A stretch of DNA of 7,610 nt from positions 1 through 7,610 of the forward strand of contig JAUXDE010000085.1 in assembly GCA_030618495.1 (NCBI GenBank), written 5' to 3'. The notes below the pieces were generated by a model. That model did not search any database. It was not told where the DNA came from and saw only the letters and a list, made by a program, of their open reading frames with translations. The DNA is from Clostridia bacterium (GTDB lineage Bacteria; UBA6262; WVXT01; JAUXBS01). Every line of letters starts with the position of its first letter. Positions within the stretch are counted from its first letter, which is position 1. Of this stretch, positions 1 to 6,506 are shown piece after piece. The position numbers and the translations under genes are program-made.

Positions 1-174
1 GATAAAGTGAGTATGCCCGCGGGTTACAACGAGATACCTGTAGATGGAACCTGGAATTGTATGGACAAAGGAAACAGCGCTCTTGCGTCAGGTGTATATC
101 TCTGGAAAGTAACGGCAACATCAGGAGGTAGTACGGTACAGGAAACCGGGAAAGTAATGATAATAAGGAACTAG
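1..174 (+). CDS. C-terminal end of a secreted protein with a FlgD-like Ig domain (5' partial)
   Basis: An open frame enters from the left edge and stops at TAG 172-174, leaving 57 residues. The segment LASGVYLWKVTA (residues 29-40), followed by a Gly/Ser-Thr turn and the ending GKVMIIRN, matches the last beta strands of the FlgD-like Ig fold. That fold commonly ends very large secreted or surface proteins in uncultured bacteria, where it resembles C-terminal sorting domains (family knowledge). The catalytic or adhesive part of the protein lies outside the window, so its function cannot be named. Secretion is inferred only from this domain type. The gene has the same orientation as tsaD but is separated from it by 285 bases with a hairpin and a strong promoter, so it is probably a separate transcription unit. 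Confidence 0.72.
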   Translation, partial: DKVSMPAGYNEIPVDGTWNCMDKGNSALASGVYLWKVTATSGGSTVQETGKVMIIRN

Positions 175-211
175 TGTAGCGTTACTAACATAGTTTTACA
201 TATGAAGGGTC

Positions 212-251
212 ATAGATCCTGAGCGAAGCCGAAGGGCTATCGTCTTTTGTT
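212..251 (+). terminator. Hairpin with GAGCGAAGCCGA loop and T-rich tail; possible terminator or dispersed repeat
   Basis: ATAG (212-215) pairs with CTAT (237-240), A216 bulges out, and TCCT (217-220) pairs with AGGG (233-236) with one T-G wobble. The loop is the 12 bases GAGCGAAGCCGA. CGTCTTTTGTT follows at 241-251, a modest T-rich run. The hairpin starts 37 bases after the upstream stop codon, so it could terminate that gene. The core CCTGAGCGAAGCCGAAGG also resembles a sequence I recall as a recurrent intergenic motif in many environmental bacterial genomes, so it may be a dispersed repeat that acts as a terminator. The stem is short and the tail is interrupted. Confidence 0.4.
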
Positions 252-382
252 AATCATCGGCGTCACTCATCTAGTTCACATACGTACAGTATTCTTAGTA
301 TTCATTCCTTGACGCTAAAGCAAAATGTTTCCAGCAAATGTCAAGATATGTTAGAGACACCACACAAGCTAATCTTTTTTAG

Positions 383-411
383 TTGACACTCCTGTTGTAA
401 AATACTAATAT
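383..411 (+). promoter_or_regulatory. Sigma-70-type promoter for tsaD-polA
   Basis: TTGACA (383-388, perfect -35 consensus) is followed by a 17-base spacer and TAATAT (406-411, one mismatch to TATAAT). Spacing is optimal. Transcription would start near 418, giving a leader of about 40 bases before the tsaD ATG at 460. The surrounding DNA is very AT-rich. No operator or riboswitch structure is evident in the leader, so expression looks constitutive. Confidence 0.75.
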
Positions 412-447
412 TAATGTTTTAATACTTATTATTTATTACTTTAAGAT

Positions 448-454
448 AGGTGAT
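448..454 (+). promoter_or_regulatory. Ribosome binding site of tsaD
   Basis: AGGTGAT matches the core of the anti-Shine-Dalgarno complement (GGAGGTGAT) over seven bases and lies five bases before ATG 460. This supports that start. Confidence 0.75.
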
Positions 455-459
455 ATTTT

Positions 460-1524
460 ATGCTGATTCTCGGGATTGAAACTTCATGTGACGATACTTC
501 CGCTGCCATTGTGAAAGACGGCAGGAAGGTCCTTTCAAACGTGGTTTCCTCGCAAGACAGGTTTCACAGTAAGTACGGCGGGGTAGTGCCGGAGATTGCC
601 TCGCGCAAGCACCTGGAAATCGTTAACTTTGTAGTAAGCGATGCCTTGGACAGCGCGGGGTGCGGTTTTAGCGATATTGACGCAGTTGCCGTGACGCAGG
701 GGCCGGGACTGGTCGGTTCGCTTCTCATCGGGATAATGACAGCTAAAACTATTGCCTATGTTAATAAAATACCTCTTTTAGGCATAAACCACATTGAAGG
801 CCATATATTCTCAAATCTGCTTGAAAGGTCAGAATTGAAACCGCCGTTCCTTTCACTGGTTGTATCAGGAGGCCATTCTGAATTAATATGGGTTAAAGAT
901 TACGGTAAGTATGAAGTGCTGGGCAGGACGCGCGACGATGCCGCCGGGGAGGTATACGATAAGGTTGCAAAGTATTTCGGCCTTGGCTATCCCGGTGGTC
1001 CGGTGATTGACAGGCTTGCGAAGAATGGCAGGCCTGACGCCGTCAGGTTTCCCAGGGCGAAGTTAAAGGACGGTTCGCTTGATTTCAGCTTCAGCGGTAT
1101 AAAAACAGCTGTAATAAACCACGGCAGGAGCATTGACGCGGAGTTAAGGAACAAGGAACTAAAACAGAAGAAAGGGAAATTCGCTAAAATACAGGGTTTG
1201 GATGAAAAAACAATGGCTGATATTCTCGCTTCTTTCCAGAAGACCGTTGTGGACATGCTTATGGAAAATACTTTAATTGCGGCAAGGAGGAAACAAGCCG
1301 GGACAATTGTAATCGGAGGCGGGGTTGCGTCAAATACCTGGTTGAGAAAGAAGTTCAGTGAAGCGGCTGAAAGTAAATCAATAAGAGTATTTTATCCGGG
1401 CAAGGGCTTCAGTACGGACAATGCCGCAATGATAGCCTGCGCCGGGTATTACGGGCTGCGGGATGGGAAAAAAGGTTCTCCCATGTCATTGACCGCGACG
1501 GCTAATATGTCGGTGGTTGACTGA
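460..1524 (+). CDS. tsaD: tRNA N6-adenosine threonylcarbamoyltransferase TsaD (Kae1/YgjD family)
   Basis: TsaD transfers the threonylcarbamoyl group from threonylcarbamoyl-AMP to A37 of ANN-decoding tRNAs in the cytoplasm, working with TsaB and TsaE in bacteria. The 354-residue product has the full family signature: GIETSCDDT (5-13) at the ASKHA-fold nucleotide site, YGGVVPEIASR (39-49), GPGLVGSLLIG (81-91), the metal-binding HIEGH (His111, His115), SGGHSEL (136-142), DDAAGEVYDKVAK (159-171), FSFSGIKT (209-216), GGGVASN (286-292) and STDNAAMIA with the third metal ligand Asp320. No key residue is missing. It is longer than the E. coli protein (337) mainly because of a lysine-rich stretch at about 222-248. 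The ATG has a good ribosome site and a strong promoter upstream. polA follows after 26 bases, so the two are probably co-transcribed. tsaB and tsaE are not in the window. Confidence 0.97.
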   Translation: MLILGIETSCDDTSAAIVKDGRKVLSNVVSSQDRFHSKYGGVVPEIASRKHLEIVNFVVSDALDSAGCGFSDIDAVAVTQGPGLVGSLLIGIMTAKTIAYVNKIPLLGINHIEGHIFSNLLERSELKPPFLSLVVSGGHSELIWVKDYGKYEVLGRTRDDAAGEVYDKVAKYFGLGYPGGPVIDRLAKNGRPDAVRFPRAKLKDGSLDFSFSGIKTAVINHGRSIDAELRNKELKQKKGKFAKIQGLDEKTMADILASFQKTVVDMLMENTLIAARRKQAGTIVIGGGVASNTWLRKKFSEAAESKSIRVFYPGKGFSTDNAAMIACAGYYGLRDGKKGSPMSLTATANMSVVD

Positions 1525-1534
1525 ATTGTTTGTT

Positions 1535-1546
1535 AAGGAGAAGGTG
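1535..1546 (+). promoter_or_regulatory. Ribosome binding site that decides the polA start
   Basis: AAGGAGAAGGTG contains two overlapping purine-rich Shine-Dalgarno cores: AAGGAG, 10 bases before TTG 1551, and AAGGTG, 4 bases before it. The alternative in-frame TTG at 1530 lies upstream of this site, has no ribosome site of its own, and would add seven residues (MLRRRCD) that do not resemble Pol I N-termini. Confidence 0.7.
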
Positions 1547-1550
1547 TGAT

Positions 1551-4232
1551 TTGAAAAAGAAGAAACTTTACTGCATTGACGGCAACGCTTACGTACACAG
1601 GGCGTACCATGCTTTGCCGATGATGACCAACAGCAAAGGCCAGCCGACGAACGCGGTTTACGGGTTCATTAAGATGCTAAACAGAATAATAAAGCAGAAG
1701 AACCCGGATTACGTTGTCGTTTGTTTTGATACGCCGAAACCTACTTTCAGGCACAGGGAATATGCAAAGTACAAGGCAACGAGGAAGCCGACAGACGAGC
1801 AATTGAAATCCCAGTTTCCCCTGGTCCGTAATGTTGTGGAGACGATGAACGTAGGGGTTATTGCGATTGAAGGTTATGAAGCGGATGATATACTTGCTAC
1901 CCTGTGCAGCAACGCGGATAAGGAGGGAATCGAAACCGTAATCGTCACGGGAGATAAGGATGCCTTCCAGCTTGTGAATGATTCCGTAACTATATACAAT
2001 GAGCAGAAGAATATTCTTTACGATGATAAAAAGGTCATGGAAAAAACGGGAGTGAAGCCGAATCAGTTCATTGACCTGCAGGCGTTGATGGGGGATTCGG
2101 CGGACAACGTGCCGGGTGTTGCGGGCATCGGTGAGAAAACAGCCGTGCCGCTAATCCGGGAATACGGGAGCCTGGATAATGTCTATAAGAACCTTTCGTC
2201 GTTGAAGGAAACGGTCAGCCGGAAGCTGGAAAAGCACAGGGACGACGCTTACCTTTCAAAAAAACTTGTTATGCTTAAAAAGGATATTCCGCTGGGAAAA
2301 AAGATTTCGGATTTTAAAAGAAGGCAGCCGGACAGGGAAAAACTTATTGCTCTTTTCAGGGAACTGGGTTTCAAGAGCATGATAGATTCGTTTAGCGCGG
2401 ATGAAGAAGTATCCGGGGTTTTGAAAGCAAGGGAAAAGGGGCAGTCTTATGGAACGAAGGAAAAGGCAAAAGTTGAGTATAAGACGGTAACCGCAAAAAG
2501 GGATATTGAAAACCTTGTTTCGGAGCTTTCAAAGTCAAAGATGTTTTCATTCGATATAGTGACGGACAGTTTGTCCCCGATGAAAGCAAACATTGCGGGT
2601 ATTGCCTTTGCCACGGGGAAGGGGCAGGGCTGTTACCTCCCGTTAGGCAGGGGTAGGGATGAGTTGCTTGGATGGTTAAAGCCTGTATTTGAAAACAGCA
2701 GTATAGTCAAATGCGGTCATAACCTTAAGAAAAGCGTTATTCTGCTTAAACGAAATGGCATTGATTTAAAGGGCGTGGAATTCGATTCAATGGTGGCATC
2801 CTACGTGCTGGACCCCACAGCCGAACATGAAATAGAAAAGGTAGCAATGGTTTACCTGGACTACAGTATGCCTTCGCCCGGGGAATCAACCGGGCAGCTT
2901 GATTTTAGTGAATTGGCAGCCGGGAAGACCTTTGACGGCGCCTGCGGCGAGTGCGATGTCGTCCTGCGCCTGGTGGATGTAATGATAGGGCGGTTGAAGG
3001 AAAAAGAGATGTATGAGCTTTTCAGGGATGTTGAGATGCCATTAATAAGCGTTCTGGGTGAGATGGAGGTGGAAGGTATTCTTGTTGACAGGGAATGTCT
3101 GGCTAAACTTTCAAGGGAATTTGCGGTGGATATTAAAAAACTTGAAAAAGAAATATATAAACATGCGGGAGGGGAGTTCAATATAAATTCACCCAAGCAG
3201 CTGTCCTTTATCCTGTTTGAGAAACTAGGCCTTCCCGTAATAGAAAAGACCAAAACGGGGGCTTCAACCGCCGAAAGCGTTCTGGTTCAACTCTCGGCGG
3301 CGCACGAGCTGCCGGGATTCATCATGAAGTACAGGGAACTAAAGAAGCTTAAATCAACTTATATCGATGCGCTCCCGCGGTTGATTAACCCGGACACCGG
3401 AAGGGTGCACAGTTCGTTTAACCAGGCCGTTACCGCCACGGGGCGGCTTTCCTCATCAGAGCCAAACTTACAGAACATACCCGTAAGGTCGGAGCTGGGC
3501 ATGAAAATAAGAGGAGCTTTCATTCCTAAAAAGGGATGTGTTTTTGTTTCCGCGGATTATTCACAGATAGATTTAAGGGCGCTGGCGCATATTTCAGGGG
3601 ACAGGAACCTGCTGGATTCGTTCGCAAACAACCTTGACGTACACAGCAGGACAGCTTCTGAGATATTCAATGTTTCCCAGGAAGACGTGACAAAGGATAT
3701 GCGCAGGGTTGCCAAGGTCGTTAACTTCGGACTGTCATACGGCATGGGCCCCTTTGCCCTTGCAAGGGACATAAAAGTTCCCGTGGACATGGCCAAAAAA
3801 TACATAAATGCTTATTTCATGAAATATAAAGGTGTTAAAGAATATATAAACAACACGATCAAGCAGGCGGGTATTGACGGGTACGTAAGTACCATTCTTA
3901 ACAGGCGCAGGTACCTGCCCCAAATAAGGAGTAGGAACAGATTAGAGCGCAACAACGCGGAAAAAATGGCGATAAACATGCCCATCCAGGGCACTTCATC
4001 CGATATAATAAAGGTTGCTATGATAAACATAAGCAGGAGAATAAAGGATGAGAAGCTGGAGTCAAGGATGCTCGTCCAGATTCATGATGAACTACTGTTT
4101 GAAATACCTGAGAAAGAAGAGAAGAAAATCATAGAAATGGTGAAGGAGGAAATGGAGAGTTCGGTAAAACTGAAAATACCGCTTGTCGTGGATATAAACT
4201 CAGGCGGTAGTTGGAAGGAATTGAAGGATTGA
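1551..4232 (+). CDS. polA: DNA polymerase I, with degenerate 3'-5' exonuclease domain
   Basis: Family A polymerase of 893 residues (E. coli: 928), acting in Okazaki-fragment processing and excision repair. TTG 1551 is preferred because AAGGAGAAGGTG precedes it and the product then begins MKKKKLYCIDGNAYVHRAY, as expected. Domains: 5'-3' exonuclease at about 1-290, with EADD (110-113), GDKD (134-137) and the helix-hairpin-helix region GDSADNVPG (181-189); an RNase D-like 3'-5' exonuclease fold at about 310-490; and the polymerase domain from about 500 to the end. Polymerase motif A has catalytic Asp669 but reads DYSQIDLR, with Asp674 in place of the usual Glu. Motif B has Lys722, Phe726 and Tyr730. 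Motif C is QIHDELLFEI with His845, Asp846 and Glu847. The proofreading site keeps Asp335, but the other acidic residues are replaced (Val337, Ser395, Glu467) and the exo III Tyr is Gly463. Proofreading is therefore probably absent, while flap nuclease and polymerase activities look intact. It probably shares the tsaD transcript. Confidence 0.97.
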   Translation: MKKKKLYCIDGNAYVHRAYHALPMMTNSKGQPTNAVYGFIKMLNRIIKQKNPDYVVVCFDTPKPTFRHREYAKYKATRKPTDEQLKSQFPLVRNVVETMNVGVIAIEGYEADDILATLCSNADKEGIETVIVTGDKDAFQLVNDSVTIYNEQKNILYDDKKVMEKTGVKPNQFIDLQALMGDSADNVPGVAGIGEKTAVPLIREYGSLDNVYKNLSSLKETVSRKLEKHRDDAYLSKKLVMLKKDIPLGKKISDFKRRQPDREKLIALFRELGFKSMIDSFSADEEVSGVLKAREKGQSYGTKEKAKVEYKTVTAKRDIENLVSELSKSKMFSFDIVTDSLSPMKANIAGIAFATGKGQGCYLPLGRGRDELLGWLKPVFENSSIVKCGHNLKKSVILLKRNGIDLKGVEFDSMVASYVLDPTAEHEIEKVAMVYLDYSMPSPGESTGQLDFSELAAGKTFDGACGECDVVLRLVDVMIGRLKEKEMYELFRDVEMPLISVLGEMEVEGILVDRECLAKLSREFAVDIKKLEKEIYKHAGGEFNINSPKQLSFILFEKLGLPVIEKTKTGASTAESVLVQLSAAHELPGFIMKYRELKKLKSTYIDALPRLINPDTGRVHSSFNQAVTATGRLSSSEPNLQNIPVRSELGMKIRGAFIPKKGCVFVSADYSQIDLRALAHISGDRNLLDSFANNLDVHSRTASEIFNVSQEDVTKDMRRVAKVVNFGLSYGMGPFALARDIKVPVDMAKKYINAYFMKYKGVKEYINNTIKQAGIDGYVSTILNRRRYLPQIRSRNRLERNNAEKMAINMPIQGTSSDIIKVAMINISRRIKDEKLESRMLVQIHDELLFEIPEKEEKKIIEMVKEEMESSVKLKIPLVVDINSGGSWKELKD

Positions 4233-4248
4233 TTCATTCGGGTATTAT
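4221..4248 (+). promoter_or_regulatory. Weak candidate promoter at the polA 3' end
   Basis: TTGAAG (4221-4226) and TATTAT (4243-4248) are separated by 16 bases and overlap the end of polA. A start near 4255 would give a leader of about 20 bases for the DUF2723 gene. The match is imperfect and AT-rich DNA gives such matches by chance. Readthrough from polA is the alternative, since no terminator is visible in the 41-base gap. Confidence 0.28.
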
Positions 4249-4273
4249 ATTTGAAAAACTGTAATACGAAATC

Positions 4274-6277
4274 ATGAAAATTACCAATAGGCTTGCGTCA
4301 ATTCAACCAACCAATCTACAAGCCGGGATAGCCGTGTTTTTTGCCTGCATTATCCTGTACCTGTTTACCCTTTGTCCGACAGTATACGTGGGTGACAGCG
4401 GGGAATACACGTCGTCGGCTTTCCTGCTGGGGGTTTCGCACCCACCCGGATATCCAATTTATTCCATTCTCGGCAAGGTTTTTACCCTGATACCGCTTGG
4501 GAGCATCGCCTCCAGGGTTAATTTCATGTCGGCGTTCTTCGGGGCGCTTACGGTTCTCATTCTTTATCTTATCGTATACCGCTTAACAAGAAGTACCCTG
4601 CCAGCGGTTTTGTCAGCCTTGCTGCTCGGATTTTCCAAAACATTCTGGTCGCAATCGGTAATAGCTGAAGTATACGCGCTAAACGTTTTTTTTACCGCTT
4701 TAATCCTGCTGTTACTGTTGTTATGGCAAGACACGTTGGATACCAGGTATTTATGGCTTTTCGCTTTCATTTATGGGCTGAGCCTTACAAATCATTTCAT
4801 AATGATGCTCTTTGCCCCGGCGTACCTGTATTTTATCCTGTCAACGTTAAAATCCGAAGGTAAAGCCAAAAGAATATCAATGATGGTTTGCGGGATTCCC
4901 GGGATGCTCTTACTGTTCCTGATGGGGCTTGCCGTGTACCTGTATCTGCCGATAAGATCTTCGGCAAATCCGCCTCTTGACTGGGGCAACCCGGAAACGC
5001 TGAAAGGATTTCTTAACCATGTGAGCAGAGTGCAGTACAAGGAATTTGAATTCGGGAAAGTTTATGGTTTAAAAAACCAGGTGCAGTTCGTATTGCATTT
5101 CGCGCGAGAATTCTCAGGGCAGTTCACGGTTTTCTTCTTTTGGCTGCCTTTGGCCGGAATCCGGTTCATGCTCAAGCGGGGACAGACAAGGTTGTTTTTA
5201 ACTACGGCAATAATGTTTCTGGCAAACACTTTGGGATTGATTTTCCTGCTGAACTTCCAGTACACGGCGCTGGGAAGGGCAATATTTGCCGTATATTACC
5301 TGCCGGCGTACCTCGTTGCGGCATTGTGGTCTGGTTATGCCCTAAAGGAATATATCCATAAGCTGAGAAGCGTTAAATGGAGAAACGCAATTGGCGGATT
5401 AATGCTGTTTGTCCTGCTAGTATTCAATTTTACCGGGAACAATAAAAGAAACTATTACCTCGCCCATGATTACGGTATGAATATAATGAATACACTGGAG
5501 AAGGGCGCGGGATATTTTACGTTCGGTGATAACCAGATATTTATACTTGCTTACCTGCGGTTCGTTGAAAAGCTCCGCGGGGATGTAAGGATATTTAATA
5601 ATAATGGAATAGTTTTTCCCCACCCGTATACAGAGAATCACCTTCAAATGGATAAATCCCGCAGGGCAGCGCTTGTAAAAGAGATTAACAGGGAGCTGAT
5701 AGAGAAAAGCGATATTCCCCTGTATTATTCCATCAGGGCGGCTACAGAACAGCTTGATTCAGGGTATGAGCCCCGGGGATTGCTGGCAAGGGCGTTAAAG
5801 AAAAATGAAGATTACAAACCGGACGGGGATTGCTGGTCAACATACCGTTTAAGGGGAATCCCTGAAAACAACAGAACAGATGAGTATTGGACCAGGGATA
5901 TCGGAGGGGAGTATTACTTTTTCATGGGAAGTCATTATATAAAGGAAGGGAATAAAGAAAGGGCGGTTGAAACATTTCAGAAAGCCTCGGAAATCGCTTA
6001 CGATATCGATTGGGTCCATAACAATCTGAGCTCGGCTTATCATGGTAAATTATCGATGTTGGATGAAGCGGAGAGGGAAGCAAGGCTTGCCATAAAGCTC
6101 AATCCTCTGTTTGCCAGTCCCCACAATGAACTCGGGATAGTTTATTATAAGAAGGGGCGGATTCAGGCAGCTCTTGATGAATTCAAGAAAGCTCTTGAAC
6201 TTGACCCTGGATTGCCGGAAGCGCTTTACAACTACAATGCATTAAGCAAAAAACCATTCAATGTAAAACACAATTGA
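4274..6277 (+). CDS. DUF2723 (TMEM260-like) GT-C-type membrane glycosyltransferase with C-terminal TPRs
   Basis: The 667-residue product has an N-terminal membrane region with about 11 hydrophobic segments (roughly 17-35, 83-103, 107-121, 131-150, 158-172, 173-191, 203-225, 282-300, 304-326, 335-353, 371-387). The first extracytoplasmic loop has CPTVYVGDSGEY with Asp41 and Glu44, then SHPPGYPIY (55-63); this is the hallmark of DUF2723 and resembles the acidic first loop of GT-C enzymes. A second typical block, FGDNQIFILAYLRF (417-430) then GDVRIFN, follows the last membrane segment. Residues 545-660 form about three TPRs (for example NELGIVYYKKGRIQAALDEF). If the N-terminus is inside, 11 segments place the TPRs outside the membrane. 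The eukaryotic relative TMEM260 is reported to be a protein O-mannosyltransferase; transfer of a lipid-linked sugar to an exported acceptor is inferred here, with substrate unknown. ATG 4274 is the first start after an in-frame stop (4262-4264), but no clear ribosome site precedes it. Confidence 0.85.
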   Translation: MKITNRLASIQPTNLQAGIAVFFACIILYLFTLCPTVYVGDSGEYTSSAFLLGVSHPPGYPIYSILGKVFTLIPLGSIASRVNFMSAFFGALTVLILYLIVYRLTRSTLPAVLSALLLGFSKTFWSQSVIAEVYALNVFFTALILLLLLLWQDTLDTRYLWLFAFIYGLSLTNHFIMMLFAPAYLYFILSTLKSEGKAKRISMMVCGIPGMLLLFLMGLAVYLYLPIRSSANPPLDWGNPETLKGFLNHVSRVQYKEFEFGKVYGLKNQVQFVLHFAREFSGQFTVFFFWLPLAGIRFMLKRGQTRLFLTTAIMFLANTLGLIFLLNFQYTALGRAIFAVYYLPAYLVAALWSGYALKEYIHKLRSVKWRNAIGGLMLFVLLVFNFTGNNKRNYYLAHDYGMNIMNTLEKGAGYFTFGDNQIFILAYLRFVEKLRGDVRIFNNNGIVFPHPYTENHLQMDKSRRAALVKEINRELIEKSDIPLYYSIRAATEQLDSGYEPRGLLARALKKNEDYKPDGDCWSTYRLRGIPENNRTDEYWTRDIGGEYYFFMGSHYIKEGNKERAVETFQKASEIAYDIDWVHNNLSSAYHGKLSMLDEAEREARLAIKLNPLFASPHNELGIVYYKKGRIQAALDEFKKALELDPGLPEALYNYNALSKKPFNVKHN

Positions 6278-6338
6278 AAAGTACTATAAATTTGACGATA
6301 ATTGTAACCGAAAACCGGAACATTATGGTGTAATCATA

Positions 6339-6400
6339 CTGGGATGTATCATAATTCGATTACAACAGTGTATCAGAATTCCATTACAATTTACATCCAG
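6339..6400. repeat. Two 21-base near-identical direct repeats inside an imperfect inverted repeat
   Basis: Copies at 6345-6365 and 6369-6389 agree at 19 of 21 bases (differences at copy positions 8 and 14) and have a 24-base period. Each begins TGTATCA and ends ATTACAA; each has weak internal dyad symmetry (TGTA at one end, TACA at the other, and AATT or GAATTC in the middle). The pair is bracketed by CTGGGATGTA (6339-6348) and TACATCCAG (6392-6400), complementary except for one extra G. A degenerate partial third copy may start at 6329 (TGTAATCATA). The element lies between two convergent 3' ends, so it is unlikely to be an ordinary promoter operator. A relic transposon end or a regulatory or structural repeat is possible. 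Confidence 0.6.
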
Positions 6401-6430
6401 ATAATCACGATAGATTGAAAATGCATCACC

Positions 6431-6452
6431 CGGGATTTATAAATATTTCCCG
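6431..6452. other. Short inverted repeat CGGGA/TCCCG in the convergent spacer
   Basis: CGGGA (6431-6435) and TCCCG (6448-6452) are perfect complements around a 12-base A/T loop. Neither side has a clean T-run, so it is at best a weak transcription-stop or processing hairpin. Together with the 6456-6485 hairpin it fills the spacer between the two converging genes. Confidence 0.3.
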
Positions 6453-6455
6453 ATA

Positions 6456-6485
6456 GAATGTAAAGACCCAATTATTTTTGTTGGG
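6456..6485 (-). terminator. Weak intrinsic terminator candidate for the minus-strand TPR gene
   Basis: Read on the minus strand, CCCAA (6485-6481) and TTGGG (6471-6467) form a perfect 5-base stem with a 9-base A-rich loop, followed by TCTTTACATT. It begins about 20 bases after the TAA of the minus-strand gene, the right place for a terminator. The stem is short and the T tail is broken. Confidence 0.4.
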
Positions 6486-6506
6486 AATTAAAAGTTATAA
6501 ATCAGA

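Noticed and set aside
288-303. AGTATTC direct repeat
   Set aside because: Two seven-base copies in AT-rich spacer DNA are too short to mean anything without further copies.
308-345. CTTGAC...GTCAAG inverted repeat and a TTGACG -35-like match upstream of tsaD
   Set aside because: Six-base arms separated by 26 bases are expected by chance, and no -10 box lies at the right distance from TTGACG.
987-1256. Minus-strand 89-residue frame inside tsaD
   Set aside because: It is antisense to conserved TsaD motifs, has no recognisable domain, and is a shadow of the real frame.
1530-1550. TTG 1530 as the polA start
   Set aside because: It precedes the Shine-Dalgarno site, has none of its own, and adds seven residues not seen in Pol I; TTG 1551 fits better.
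2861-3253. Minus-strand 130-residue frame inside polA
   Set aside because: Serine-rich, low-complexity product opposite conserved polymerase sequence; best explained as a shadow.
6278-6338. Terminator directly after the DUF2723 gene
   Set aside because: The CCGAAAACCGG stretch gives no stable stem followed by a T-run on the plus strand, so no terminator is called here.
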